Positions 8,161 through 16,873 of a stretch of DNA of 47,776 bases are shown one piece after another. The position numbers and the translations under genes are program-made. The first letter of the stretch is position 1. Each line of letters opens with the position of its first letter. The notes under the pieces are model-generated. The model had not been told where the DNA came from and searched no databases. It was given only the letters and a program-made list of their open reading frames with translations. Source of the DNA: a virus; IMG/VR virus record IMGVR_UViG_3300044846_002624, positions 1-47,776 of that record; one strand, 5' to 3'.

Positions 8161-8588
8161 TATTTCCAACCCATTCTTTGTTTTATGTCAGTTGTGCTTA
8201 TGCCTTTTGTGTGGGGCAAGTAAATTAATCCTATACCACGCTCATCCAACCAGTCTTGGTCAAAGCCCATTTGTGCGTAGTAGTCTTTTCTAGCCCAGTC
8301 TGAGCTAATTACTATGTAATCTGGCTTAACTATTTCTATAGAAACCTTAGAGTCTGCCCCACCATAGTTTGGTATTACCTCATCTACCCACTTGCAGGCA
8401 AGAAGAATCTCCCTACGCTCTTCGTAGGACATAACAATTTTCTTGCCTTTGTATTTTTCGTAAAATTCTGGCATGTTAAGGGCTACTGTAACTTTACCGA
8501 AGTGAGAAGCTCTCTCAAGCAATCTGTAGTGCCCGTGGTGTGGCAAATCAAAGCTCCCACCGGTATAAACTCTAGGCTCAGGCAACAA
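8160..8588 (-). CDS. cytidylyltransferase-like nucleotidyltransferase (TagD type)
   Basis: 142 residues. The HxGH nucleotidyltransferase motif lies at 17-20 (HHGH) in GGSFDLPHHGHYRLL, and ISTTDIKQR (130-138) is the second signature of the glycerol-3-phosphate cytidylyltransferase family. Such enzymes activate alcohol phosphates as CDP derivatives for polymer or glycan synthesis. The TTG start overlaps the upstream gene by 11 nt and the stop overlaps the downstream GT2 start, so it works with two glycosyltransferase-like neighbours. Substrate not readable. Confidence 0.82.
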   Translation of the reverse strand: MLPEPRVYTGGSFDLPHHGHYRLLERASHFGKVTVALNMPEFYEKYKGKKIVMSYEERREILLACKWVDEVIPNYGGADSKVSIEIVKPDYIVISSDWARKDYYAQMGFDQDWLDERGIGLIYLPHTKGISTTDIKQRMGWK

Positions 8589-9393
8589 AGTCTCCTTCTA
8601 AGTTTGGGTAAACATCTTTAATTGACGGCGTATAAGCTATTGTATACCTACACTTTCTAAAAATCAAATCATAAATCACTTGAATTTTAGCTGAGTCCAT
8701 GCCCTCTATTTCACAAAACTTTTTGAAGGTTTCTAGGACCGTTCTCATTTCACTATTAGCTGCTTCTTGGTCAGTAGTGCTACTACCCTCAGGGTGAACC
8801 ATAGTTAAGCTAATATCTCTATAAACTTTTTTATTTCTGTAGATTGCCAATGCGCACGCTGCTATGTCTACTCCCCAACCAGAGCTCATTTCAGGCATTT
8901 TTAAGTAACTATTTTCTACTGCCCAAGTCATGTAATCTTCCATAAAAAGCGCTAATTCTCTAGAGAAAGCAAAATGTATCCCATTAGTTTGTAAAGATAA
9001 GTCTAAATTTTTGTAGGTTTCCGATGGGCAAATAAAAGAGCCATCTCCGCTAAAACCGTCGTTTGTTGTGTCTGGGGCTATTGCGTATATTTCTTTGTCG
9101 TTCTTTATAAATTTTTCTACTCGTTTAGTGTAGGAAACAAAGTCACTATAGATTGGGTCGCCAGCATTGAAAATAAATACTTCATAATTAGTGGACTTAA
9201 AGTCTTTTAAAGCGTTGTATAGATGACCGTAGTATCTTACGTTTTCTGCTCTTACCCAGTTTTTACTTTCTACTTCTTTCCCTGCAACGTTGTAGATTAG
9301 GTAATCTAGCTTGCTACTTGATAGCTGTCTATCTAGCTCCAAGCAGTTGTCTATGGAGCCGTCCCAAGAAATAGCATAGGTCTTACTAAACAT
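8578..9393 (-). CDS. glycosyltransferase-like protein
   Basis: 271 residues. Segments suggest a GT-A fold: an early strand (FSKTYAISWDGSIDNCLELD), VFIFNAGDPIYSDF in the middle where a DxD-like metal site would sit, and SSGWGVDIAACALAIY followed by KVYRDISLTMVHP, recalling the GWGxD acceptor-site region of several GT-A families. The ATG overlaps the stop of the upstream phosphoesterase gene (TAATG). No specific family can be named. Confidence 0.55.
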   Translation of the reverse strand: MFSKTYAISWDGSIDNCLELDRQLSSSKLDYLIYNVAGKEVESKNWVRAENVRYYGHLYNALKDFKSTNYEVFIFNAGDPIYSDFVSYTKRVEKFIKNDKEIYAIAPDTTNDGFSGDGSFICPSETYKNLDLSLQTNGIHFAFSRELALFMEDYMTWAVENSYLKMPEMSSGWGVDIAACALAIYRNKKVYRDISLTMVHPEGSSTTDQEAANSEMRTVLETFKKFCEIEGMDSAKIQVIYDLIFRKCRYTIAYTPSIKDVYPNLEGDFVA

Positions 9394-10586
9394 TACTTAA
9401 GTGCCAGTACGCTTATGTTCTCTCTCGGTTCATAACCCCCACCGAGTACCATAGTTAGCAATCCTGGCTTAGAGTTCATTCCAGAACGGTCTCTAAACCA
9501 TTCGCTTCCAGGGTCTGTGGTTGGGCACTGTAGCCAAAGTCTTTCACCAATGTCTTTAGTTGCGAAGTTGTGAAAGTGTCCTGAAACCCAAACGTCTGCC
9601 ATTCCAAGCGCTGTCTGTCCAGCTGCCTGACCAGATAGATACTTAAGTGGGTCTCTAGACTGATGTCCATGAAAAAGCCCAAGCATAGTTCCATTTACGT
9701 CTACGGTAAGTGTTTGATGTCCGGGAGCTGGGTACCTAAATTCAATGTGCTGTAGTGCTGGATTTTCCGCACAAGCGTCCTGCACTGCTGACGCAATTTC
9801 TACGTTCCAACCATCAGCTGGGTCAGCTGCAACTTGACGAGTAACTTCGTCGTGGTTTCCGTTAATTACTGGAACAATCATTCGCTCTGCTAGTGGAGCG
9901 TGAGCTTTAATCTGAGCCATAAGAAGTCTTCTAGCAACTCTTACCTGCTCTGTCAGTCCCAAGTCAGAAACTGCTTGTCCCTGCAAACGTCCACCTTGGC
10001 TAACAATTCCTTCTACGTGGTCGCCCGGCAATCCCAAAACAATAGTTCCCAGTCCTAGGCCCATTTTAGTTAGACCTTTAAATCTTTGAACTGATGATTC
10101 TGTTAGCTGTAAAATTCTTTCTACGGACTGTTCTGTACCGCCACTACCAGTCTTTTTACCAATTTGCTGGTCGCTAGGAAAAAGTGCAAAAGCCCCTTCG
10201 CCTGTTTGAGTTTTAATTCCAGATGCTGGACGCCATTTTTTAATTTCGTCTACAAGCTTTTCTGCGTCTAATCTGTCTTCTTCTAAAAATCCAGCTGGAA
10301 CTATGTTGATTCTTAAAGACTCTAAATATTCGCCGTCAAACTTTTGCCACTTACCTCTGCGAACAGAGGTAACTGACCAAGCCTCTGGGTCCATGTCAAA
10401 GTCTTCAAGAATTTTTTTAGCATCTTGGGGTTCGCCAGCTGGTCTAGGCTGAGAAATTACAAAACCGCCAGTCCTGTCGTCAACATCCATTTTAGAACGC
10501 CAGTTTTCTGGAGTATTTAAGAGCTTTACGTCAGAGCCAGAAGTTCCCGGACTAACTAAGTTTTGTAATTTATCTGAAATTCCCAA
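9393..10586 (-). CDS. calcineurin-like metallophosphoesterase
   Basis: 397 residues. Metal-binding motifs in order: GDHVEG (about 186), NGNHDE (about 240), FHGHQ (about 307) and SGHFHN (about 336). This is the core of binuclear metallophosphoesterases; phage members are often nucleases or phosphatases acting on DNA. About 150 residues before the core, including RTGGFVISQPRPAGEP, resemble the N-terminal extension in related phage proteins and may bind DNA. The TTG start lies 2 nt after the stop of the upstream gene without a clear ribosome site, so translation is probably coupled. Confidence 0.82.
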   Translation of the reverse strand: MGISDKLQNLVSPGTSGSDVKLLNTPENWRSKMDVDDRTGGFVISQPRPAGEPQDAKKILEDFDMDPEAWSVTSVRRGKWQKFDGEYLESLRINIVPAGFLEEDRLDAEKLVDEIKKWRPASGIKTQTGEGAFALFPSDQQIGKKTGSGGTEQSVERILQLTESSVQRFKGLTKMGLGLGTIVLGLPGDHVEGIVSQGGRLQGQAVSDLGLTEQVRVARRLLMAQIKAHAPLAERMIVPVINGNHDEVTRQVAADPADGWNVEIASAVQDACAENPALQHIEFRYPAPGHQTLTVDVNGTMLGLFHGHQSRDPLKYLSGQAAGQTALGMADVWVSGHFHNFATKDIGERLWLQCPTTDPGSEWFRDRSGMNSKPGLLTMVLGGGYEPRENISVLALK

Positions 10587-10588
10587 AA

Positions 10589-10855
10589 TTATTCAACCAA
10601 TCTTCTGCAAGGGCAATCCCCGCGTCGATGCCTGTCTACGGCACTGTTACTTATATCATAGCCTTCTTCTCTAAGAATTCTTCCTAAAGTAGTGTTTGGC
10701 ACTCTGGCTGGATTAGACTCTGGAATTGAAAGAATTCCCTCTATGTTTTTCTTGTCATCGTCAGACAACTCTGTGCCAGCTAGCAGGGCTCCAAGCTTGC
10801 AGAGCTTGCTATTGGCCATAGAAATAGCCTCAGTGAGTTTGTTAGAGAGTGCCAA
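10589..10855 (-). CDS. small putative HTH DNA-binding protein
   Basis: 88 residues. TLGRILREEGYDISNSAVDR looks like a helix-turn-helix with a basic recognition region, ending in RRGDCPCRR. A TTG start at 10855 is preceded by GAAGGAG at good spacing. It is followed directly by the phosphoesterase gene, suggesting the two work together (DNA binder plus phosphoesterase). The family is not firmly identified; it could be a replication or packaging accessory. Confidence 0.6.
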   Translation of the reverse strand: MALSNKLTEAISMANSKLCKLGALLAGTELSDDDKKNIEGILSIPESNPARVPNTTLGRILREEGYDISNSAVDRHRRGDCPCRRLVE

Positions 10856-10888
10856 GTTGACTCCTTCATTCTGTATTGCGTCTTTTTA

Positions 10889-10897
10889 TATTTTACA
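10889..10897 (-). promoter_or_regulatory. TGTAAAATA promoter-like word
   Basis: TGTAAAATA on the minus strand, 34 nt upstream of the TTG start at 10855. The same word occurs at 5646 (plus strand) and 11297 (minus strand), and the GG variant precedes fibre genes. Confidence 0.45.
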
Positions 10898-10922
10898 GCA
10901 AAGGTTAAAGTAAAGCTAGAAA

Positions 10923-11279
10923 CTACTCACTTTTCTTTCTTGGGCGTGTCTTACGCTTAGGCTCCTGTAGAACTTGAAGATTTTGAAGTGGTAGTCCCTG
11001 AAGGGCTATAGTAATGTCTTTGATTAGCTCTACTTCTGCCGACATCTTGATAACGTGAGATTCGATAGTATTGACTCTGTCAGCTAGCGAGCTTCCGCCA
11101 TTCTCCCAAAGTTGATGCTCTACTCGCTCCATGCGCTCTGAGATGGTTCGACCTTTTTCATCTAGGCCAATTGCGTCTGCTACCCTCTTTGAAACTCTAT
11201 AAACGGCAACCATGCCACCTATAATAACTCCAAGTGCTGTAATTAGAGCGGAAATAGAGAATATCATCTCTGCTGGCAT
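10923..11279 (-). CDS. single-TM membrane protein with coiled coil
   Basis: 118 residues. One transmembrane helix at about 6-27 (FSISALITALGVIIGGMVAV), then a charged helical region with coiled-coil character (ISERMERVEHQLW, LADRVNTIESHVIKMSAEVE) and a basic tail (KRKTRPRKKSE). It resembles the short phage membrane proteins annotated as DUF2746. The role may be lysis accessory or membrane anchoring; neither is proven. It heads the leftward unit and faces the prim-pol gene across a 190-bp divergent region. Confidence 0.65.
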   Translation of the reverse strand: MPAEMIFSISALITALGVIIGGMVAVYRVSKRVADAIGLDEKGRTISERMERVEHQLWENGGSSLADRVNTIESHVIKMSAEVELIKDITIALQGLPLQNLQVLQEPKRKTRPRKKSE

Positions 11280-11469
11280 TTTATAAAATCTTTCGTTATT
11301 TTACATAAGTTTTTATAATTTTATCAGATTCTGTTATGTTTGATTTTCGTCATTGAAAACTCACCCCAAAACACGCCCCCCTCAGCAAGTTTTCGTGATA
11401 ATATGTATTTCTATCTCGAAAGGTACGTAACATTAAAGCGACAATTTTAGACTTAAGGAGCTATGTTAA
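11280..11469. promoter_or_regulatory. divergent intergenic region, 190 bp
   Basis: Non-coding. On the minus strand TGTAAAATA occurs at 11297-11305, 18 nt upstream of the membrane-protein ATG. On the plus strand a TGATAAT (-10-like) lies at about 11396-11402 and AAGGAG (11455-11460) is the ribosome site for the prim-pol gene. A run of C (about 11376-11381) separates the two AT-rich halves. No tRNA or clear terminator seen. Confidence 0.5.
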
Positions 11470-14115
11470 TTGACTACTCCTAGAACCCCCCACGAAGAAA
11501 AGCTTAAAAAAGCTTCAGCTTGGTATGCCAATCAAAATTGGAATATTCTCCCATGCTACGGAATTACTGACGGCGGTAGATGTACATGTAACGGTACCCA
11601 CACCGAACCTAAAGATGTAGGTAAGCACCCTGCAATCGGTGAGTGGAATGTAAAAGCCACTTCTGATGAAAATGTAGTTTCTACTTGGTGGGAAAACACT
11701 CCAGCAAACAACATCGGAGTTGTCTGCAACAGAAGCGGATTTTTAGTAATTGACGTGGACCCACGCTCTGGTGGAATTGATTCTTTTCAAAAATTTGAAG
11801 AGCTAATTGAAGGAGCACTGCCTCCCACAGTTGAAGCCTACACTGGCTCTTACAATCACAAAACTAAAAAGGTTAGGGGTCGTCACCTTTTCTACAAGGT
11901 AGATTCTTCTGAGCAACTGGTTGGAAATTTAAAATCAGCTGACTTGCCGGGTATAGATATCAAGCACAACGGATACGTAATGCTTGCGCCTTCTCGTCAC
12001 GGCTCTGGAGTTACTTACGAATGGAAAGAAGGCCACGCTCCTTGGGAGATGCCAATGGCAGAAGCCCCTGAAGAGCTACTTCAAATCTTACGTAAGCGTG
12101 GCAGAAGAATTGGCTCTAGTGGCACTTCTCTACATGCTGGAGAATGGGATTGGCTGTCTGACCTAGAGTTTCGTGGCGAGCGTGTAGATATTGCAAAAAT
12201 TCTTGATGAAGGAATCGACGAAGGTTCACGTGCAGTTGACCTCTATGCTCTGGCTTGTGCTATAGCAAATAAGTTTGGTGTAGATACTCCAGAAAAGCGA
12301 ATGATGATTGAGACAATGCTTATTCGCTTTAACCATGAAAAAATTAGGCCTCCGCTAAATGTTGAGGGCCCTAACGGAGTATTGATGCACACTAGGCGTG
12401 CTATGGACTTTGTGTCAGAAAACCCTGTTACTGAGAAGCTTTGGCCTGGACTTTCTGACTGGGCTAATAAGTCTTCTGAAGAGGCTAAGTCTTCTGTTGT
12501 AACTGCTCCGCCAGCAAATGCTAGAAAAGTCAGCACTTCAGCTCCAGTAGATGAAGATGAATACAACTTGCCTGGTACTTTAGGTGGTGCAGTTTCTATG
12601 GCTGCTAAGGGTGGAATGTCTATTGACGAAGCTTTTAGTTCTGGAAACATTGATGTCCCTAGAGACCCTGACGCTATTTCTGAAGCTGAGGGCGGTTCCC
12701 AAGGTAAGCGTTCTCTTTCAGACACTGGTAACGGACGTCGAATAGTTGACACTTTTGGTGCGTCTATTAGGTATACCCCTGGAATCGGTTGGTTTATTTG
12801 GGACGGTCAGTATTGGAAACCTGATGTAGAAGACTTAGGAATGCACGAGCTTGCTAAAAAGCTTCCCCCGATTATTGTTACTGAAGTTGCTAACTACGAA
12901 GAGCCTGAGAAAAAGAACGAGATTATTAAGTGGGCTAATGCTGCCAAATCAAACGGAAAGATTGGCGCAGCTATTGATAGTGCGAACTCTGACCCAAGAG
13001 TGGTTACTGACGTTGAGTCTTGGGACAGTGACCAATACTTGCTTGGTGTTGCTAACGGTGTTATTGATTTAAGAACTGGAGAACTTCTTAAGGGACGTCC
13101 AGACCTATTTATTACAAAGCGTGCACCTGTTGCTTACACTCAAGGAATGAGAAATGTCCGCTGGGAGCAATTTATTGACTTTGCTACTGGCGGAGATAAA
13201 GAGCTACAAGATTGGCTACAAAAAGCAGCTGGATACACTCTTACTGGACTTAACAACCAAGACTTGCTTTTCTTGGTTTACGGCCCTCCTGGCTCAGGTA
13301 AGAACACTTTTGTTGAAGCAATCGTTAAGGCACTAGGAACTAAAGAGTATGCTTGGCCTCTAGACTCAAGCATTTTGGCCCATAACGATGGAATGGTTAG
13401 CGGTTCTGACCTCTACCACTGGGCAGAGCTTCGTGGTAGAAGAATGGTTTGGGTTGACGAGCTCCCTGAGTCGGAGCGTATGAAGGAAAACTCAGTTAAG
13501 AAGTTGACTGGTTCTTCTGAAATTTCTGCTCGTTCTCCTGGTGAAAAGCCTTTTACATTTAATGCTCAAGCCAAACTTTGGATTACTACCAACCACAGAC
13601 CGATGATTAATGACGATGCCATGTGGCGTCGTATTAGGCCTATTCCCTGGAGCAACGTGCCTGAGTCGCCAGACCCAGACCTAAAGGCATACTTGTTTGA
13701 CCCTGAAGGTGCCCTACCAGCTGTACTAGCTTGGGCGGTAGAAGGTGCAATTAAGTACTGCAACTCTGGGGCACGTGACCCTCTAGGTTGGTGTGTAGCT
13801 GTTCAAGAGGCTGCTGACATTTACCGTAAGAATGAGGACCGTCTTGGAATCTTCCTTAATGAAGAGACTAAAGAAATAGAAGGCTCTTCTCTATCAGTTA
13901 AGTCTTTATATCAGGTTTACCGCTTGTGGAGCGAAGACCGTGGAGAAAAGCCTATGACTCAGATTGCTTTCCAGCGTAAGCTAGCTGACCGTGGTCTAGA
14001 GATTATTGGCCAAGGAGCTAAAGCTGAGCTTATGGGACGCATACTTATCCCTAAATCTGTGCCAACTACGGCTGGCGTGGATTGGACAATGGCAAACAGA
14101 CTAGCTAGGTTTTGA
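11470..14115 (+). CDS. prim-pol / D5-like SF3 helicase-primase
   Basis: 881-residue replication protein. The N-terminal domain is an archaeo-eukaryotic type primase-polymerase: a Cys-rich loop (CYGITDGGRCTC) with GKHPAIGEW, and the catalytic VIDVDPRSGG (DxD at 95-97). The C-terminal part is a D5_N/SF3 helicase: Walker A GPPGSGKNT (about 604), Walker B region MVWVDELPESE (about 658), and sensor region LWITTNHRP followed by WRRIRPIPW. It probably primes and unwinds phage DNA. TTG at 11470 is preferred: AAGGAG lies 9 nt upstream, and the nearby ATG at 11463 runs into a stop after six codons. Confidence 0.92.
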   Translation: MTTPRTPHEEKLKKASAWYANQNWNILPCYGITDGGRCTCNGTHTEPKDVGKHPAIGEWNVKATSDENVVSTWWENTPANNIGVVCNRSGFLVIDVDPRSGGIDSFQKFEELIEGALPPTVEAYTGSYNHKTKKVRGRHLFYKVDSSEQLVGNLKSADLPGIDIKHNGYVMLAPSRHGSGVTYEWKEGHAPWEMPMAEAPEELLQILRKRGRRIGSSGTSLHAGEWDWLSDLEFRGERVDIAKILDEGIDEGSRAVDLYALACAIANKFGVDTPEKRMMIETMLIRFNHEKIRPPLNVEGPNGVLMHTRRAMDFVSENPVTEKLWPGLSDWANKSSEEAKSSVVTAPPANARKVSTSAPVDEDEYNLPGTLGGAVSMAAKGGMSIDEAFSSGNIDVPRDPDAISEAEGGSQGKRSLSDTGNGRRIVDTFGASIRYTPGIGWFIWDGQYWKPDVEDLGMHELAKKLPPIIVTEVANYEEPEKKNEIIKWANAAKSNGKIGAAIDSANSDPRVVTDVESWDSDQYLLGVANGVIDLRTGELLKGRPDLFITKRAPVAYTQGMRNVRWEQFIDFATGGDKELQDWLQKAAGYTLTGLNNQDLLFLVYGPPGSGKNTFVEAIVKALGTKEYAWPLDSSILAHNDGMVSGSDLYHWAELRGRRMVWVDELPESERMKENSVKKLTGSSEISARSPGEKPFTFNAQAKLWITTNHRPMINDDAMWRRIRPIPWSNVPESPDPDLKAYLFDPEGALPAVLAWAVEGAIKYCNSGARDPLGWCVAVQEAADIYRKNEDRLGIFLNEETKEIEGSSLSVKSLYQVYRLWSEDRGEKPMTQIAFQRKLADRGLEIIGQGAKAELMGRILIPKSVPTTAGVDWTMANRLARF

Positions 14116-14140
14116 TTTTTAACCTGTTTTATGCTAGAGT
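14112..14140 (+). promoter_or_regulatory. putative promoter for the GT-A gene
   Basis: TTGATT (14112-14117), a 17-nt spacer and TAGAGT (14135-14140), overlapping the end of the prim-pol gene. It would give a leader of about 70 nt containing the hairpin at 14170-14195. Confidence 0.45.
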
Positions 14141-14169
14141 TTTTATGCGGTATGAGAGACTGTCGCTAA

Positions 14170-14195
14170 GTGGCTGGGCAGAAATGTCCAGCCAC
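14170..14195 (+). other. 10-bp hairpin in the 5' leader
   Basis: GTGGCTGGGC and GTCCAGCCAC pair over 10 bp (one G-U) around a 6-nt loop AGAAAT. It sits 21 nt before the ATG at 14217 and just before an AAAGAAAGAAAG purine tract that serves as ribosome site. No U-tract follows, so it looks like a leader stability or translation-control element rather than a terminator. Confidence 0.55.
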
Positions 14196-14216
14196 AACTA
14201 AAGAAAGAAAGTCAAA

Positions 14217-15020
14217 ATGAAGATATTTATTTCAACCCCGATGTATGGCGGAATGTGTACTGGTCAGTACGCATCTTCTCTTTTAGAGCTTGTAGGCAGT
14301 CTTGGGTCCTTGGGTCACCAAGTTATTTACTCTAAAATTTATAACGAAAGCCTCATTACTAGGGCGAGAAATACTTTGGCTAATGAATTTTTAGCCTCCG
14401 ACTGTGAATATCTTCTTTTTATTGATGCAGACCACGGCTTTAAGGCTAATGAAATCATTAAAATGATTGACTCAGATGTTGATTTAATTGGTGCCATATA
14501 TCCGATGAAAAGCCTAAACTGGGACAGAATAACCGCTGCCCATGAACTTGGTAATAAGGATTTAGAAAACTACAGTGGTTATTTTTCAGCCAACTTAAAG
14601 ACAACTAAAGATGGCACAACAACAATTGTTTTAGACAAGCCACTTGAAGTAGAAAATGTTGCTACTGGAATGATGCTAATAAAAAGAAATGTTTTTGAAA
14701 AAATGATTCCTAATTGCGAATCCTATTCTGCTGCTAAATCTAATGGAATTATTGACCATGATAAAAAGGTTTATGAGTTCTTTAAGACAGAGATTGATGA
14801 AGACGGAACTCTTTTGTCTGAGGACTACTACTTCTGCAAGAAGTGGCAAGAACTAGGCGGTAAAGTTTATGCAGCTCCTTGGGTTCAAATAAGTCACTTT
14901 GGCTCTTATGAGTTTAAAGGAAGCTTTGCTATGTCTATTATTTTGCAATCTAAAATAGAAGCCGAAGAAGATAAAAAAATTGAAGCTAAAAAGCCAGCTT
15001 CAAAAAAATCTAGAAAGTAG
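14217..15020 (+). CDS. GT-A (GT2-like) glycosyltransferase
   Basis: 267 residues. It opens MKIFISTPMYGGMCTGQY, then NESLITRARNTLANEF, and carries the DxD motif LFIDADHGF. LLSEDYYFCKKWQELGGKVY matches the catalytic-base ED region, and ATGMMLIKRNVFEKM is typical of this phage-encoded branch. The C-terminus is a Lys-rich tail. The gene converges with the recombinase gene, overlapping its 3' end by 11 nt. Donor and acceptor unknown. Confidence 0.8.
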   Translation: MKIFISTPMYGGMCTGQYASSLLELVGSLGSLGHQVIYSKIYNESLITRARNTLANEFLASDCEYLLFIDADHGFKANEIIKMIDSDVDLIGAIYPMKSLNWDRITAAHELGNKDLENYSGYFSANLKTTKDGTTTIVLDKPLEVENVATGMMLIKRNVFEKMIPNCESYSAAKSNGIIDHDKKVYEFFKTEIDEDGTLLSEDYYFCKKWQELGGKVYAAPWVQISHFGSYEFKGSFAMSIILQSKIEAEEDKKIEAKKPASKKSRK

Positions 15021-15669
15021 ATTTATCGTAAATGTTTTTAACTGTGGTGGCATACCACTTAGTGTCATTCTGAGTTGGTATTCCGTCACTGTTTAAGCCT
15101 TCGGCTATGGCTCTATAACTTTTACCAAATTTTTTCTCTTTAATAATTCTGTCTTTAATCTCTTCTGGAGTTTTGTTTTTAGGGCCCATGTCCTTTCCCC
15201 AAACAACTCCACGCTCACGTCTATCTTTGTGAACGTCTTTTTGACGTTCAGAAATTATTCCTCTTTCCATTTCAGCAAGAGCAGACATGATAGTCACAAC
15301 GAACCTGCCTTGATAAGAAGAAGTGTCCAAGTTTAAGTCAAGCATTACTAATCTCCATTTGTTGGTGTTTGCTCTGTCAATAATGCTGAGAAAGTCTTTT
15401 GTTGAGCGGGCTAGCCTGTCAATTCTTGTGACAAAAAGTGCACTGGCTTCTCCAGCATCTAATCTTTTTAAAGAACTAGTTAATGCTGGTCTTCCACTAA
15501 TAGATTTACCAGAACGTCCTTCTTCTCTAACTAGCTCAAGCTCGGTGTATCCAGCCAACTCTGCTGCTTGACGTAGAGTGCGTTCTTGTACTTCTAGGGA
15601 TACTCCGTCATTTACCTGAAGCTGGGTAGATACCCTAGCGTATAAAAGTGCCAGTCCTTGTTCGCTCAT
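15010..15669 (-). CDS. small serine recombinase (resolvase/invertase type)
   Basis: 219 residues. Catalytic domain: LLYARVSTQ (Arg12, nucleophile Ser14), SISGRPALTSSLKRL, TRIDRLARSTKDFL and ALAEMERGIISERQ. The C-terminus has SYRAIAEGLNSDGIPT followed by KWYATTVKNIY, resembling the DNA-binding segment at the start of the 'Recombinase' domain of large serine integrases, but the protein ends there. Size fits resolvases or invertases rather than phage integrases (usually above 400 residues). It lies about 1.7 kb from the fibre array. The start is 6 nt after a TAGAAT box, suggesting a leaderless mRNA. Confidence 0.88.
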   Translation of the reverse strand: MSEQGLALLYARVSTQLQVNDGVSLEVQERTLRQAAELAGYTELELVREEGRSGKSISGRPALTSSLKRLDAGEASALFVTRIDRLARSTKDFLSIIDRANTNKWRLVMLDLNLDTSSYQGRFVVTIMSALAEMERGIISERQKDVHKDRRERGVVWGKDMGPKNKTPEEIKDRIIKEKKFGKSYRAIAEGLNSDGIPTQNDTKWYATTVKNIYDKSTF

Positions 15670-15675
15670 AGTTTA

Positions 15676-15681
15676 ATTCTA
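15676..15681 (-). promoter_or_regulatory. -10 box of a probable leaderless promoter (recombinase)
   Basis: On the minus strand TAGAAT is followed by 6 nt (TAAACT) and the ATG at 15669. Six-base spacing and TAAAC filler match the gene at 6238. Confidence 0.55.
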
Positions 15682-15691
15682 CCCTAAATGA

Positions 15692-15723
15692 AAACCCGCC
15701 CGTAGTAACCTACGAGCGGGCTT
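15692..15723 (-). terminator. rho-independent terminator after the ABC-GNAT gene
   Basis: CCCGC-c-CGTAG / CTACG-a-GCGGG hairpin with a 4-nt loop. Read on the minus strand it is followed by TTTT, so it ends leftward transcripts coming from the ABC-GNAT operon and isolates the recombinase gene, which has its own -10 box just downstream. Confidence 0.8.
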
Positions 15724-15796
15724 TCTATACGAAAGGAATTGTGCGACAGAATGAAAAACAAATTCAACCTGACACTCAAAATTCTAACACATAAAA

Positions 15797-16873
15797 TTAA
15801 GCTTTTCCCATAAACTCGTGAGAATAGCTCCACCTATTTGGGTCTATGGTCCAGCGGTGAATTTTCTTGTTATTGGAGCCATCTGGCCTTTTCATGTGAT
15901 TCTTAGAAGTTGGCTTCCATACCTCAGATTGGTCTCTATAACCACCTAGGCGGGGGTGGCTAGTTTTAGAAAAATAACGTTTACCATTTTTAATGTAGTG
16001 GTCCGCTACCGCCTCAGACATTCTTGGTCCTAGGCCAAGCCCTTGGTAGTCAGGATGTATAACTAATCTGTGCTCTCTAAAAGCGTTTTGAACTGTGCCA
16101 GATGGATACGCCATAGTAGCTACAAATCCTACTACTTGTCCTTCCCAGACGCCCACATAGCATCGTGCGCTTTTGTTGAGTGATTCGGTGAGATAGTGAT
16201 ACTGAGAGAAGTGCTCCCAAATCTTGTTTGAGGAAGGATGTATGGTGAGTACCAATTCAGGTCGATGAAGATACCTTTCTGAGGTCCACTCACCACGGTC
16301 TGTGTCAATAACCCAGTCTGGCTCAAGGTACTCAAGGATGTCTCTATGCACTGTTGCTAAGACTATCCCTTTTAAATTATTTTTACGTACGTATCTAGCC
16401 ATAGCATTTGAGGCAGCTTTAGCTACGTTTCTATCAATGACTGAAGTAAACTCATCAATTACAGCGCCATCATGTAGTGACCTAGCTAAGTTTGCCCTAA
16501 ACTGCTGTCCGTTAGATAGAACGTGATAAGGCTTTACCCATTCTGGCACAGACATAAGACCTGATGCGGAAAGCTTTTCGTTTGCATCTACTGGAGTTTT
16601 AAAGTTTGAAGCTATAGAACTTACATTCCAAGTTGGCTTTTCTGGCTCTCCGAATGACTTTAGTAACGTCGACTTGCCAGTACCAGAAGCTCCTACTATT
16701 ACACCTATGCCAAAATCTTTTGGTAAGTCTTTAGGAAGTAAGTAAGGAAAAAAAGTTTCAGTGCCGTCTGATTGATAGTCAAAAGGCTTAATAAGCTCTG
16801 CGGTTAGCTCGTCTATTTTTACTTTAGAAACTAGTGGATTGTTAGAGCGCTCTAGTTTTAGCCATTCAGTCAT
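15797..16873 (-). CDS. ABC-type ATPase fused to a GNAT acyltransferase domain
   Basis: 358 residues. N-terminal ABC ATPase: Walker A GASGTGKST (61-69), signature LSNGQ (119-123), Walker B GAVIDE (136-141), switch His176 (LATVHRD). No membrane segments or transporter partner. Residues about 205-335 are a GNAT fold: YHYLTESLNKSARCYVGVW, QVVGFVAT, and the acyl-CoA pyrophosphate loop VIHPDYQGLGLG (QGLGLG 277-282), then SKTSHPRLGGYRD. The pairing suggests ATP-gated acylation of a macromolecule. A remote likeness to Mom-type DNA-modifying acyltransferases is inference. The start overlaps the end of the ExK nuclease-like gene, with which it forms an operon. Confidence 0.85.
   Translation of the reverse strand: MTEWLKLERSNNPLVSKVKIDELTAELIKPFDYQSDGTETFFPYLLPKDLPKDFGIGVIVGASGTGKSTLLKSFGEPEKPTWNVSSIASNFKTPVDANEKLSASGLMSVPEWVKPYHVLSNGQQFRANLARSLHDGAVIDEFTSVIDRNVAKAASNAMARYVRKNNLKGIVLATVHRDILEYLEPDWVIDTDRGEWTSERYLHRPELVLTIHPSSNKIWEHFSQYHYLTESLNKSARCYVGVWEGQVVGFVATMAYPSGTVQNAFREHRLVIHPDYQGLGLGPRMSEAVADHYIKNGKRYFSKTSHPRLGGYRDQSEVWKPTSKNHMKRPDGSNNKKIHRWTIDPNRWSYSHEFMGKA

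Noticed and set aside
11463-11483. ATG upstream of the prim-pol TTG as the start
   Set aside because: It is in another frame and stops after six codons; AAGGAG is well placed for the TTG at 11470.
15692-15723. Phage attachment site next to the serine recombinase
   Set aside because: The inverted repeat is GC-rich with a U-tract on the minus strand, as expected of a terminator; no second copy or crossover core was found in the window.
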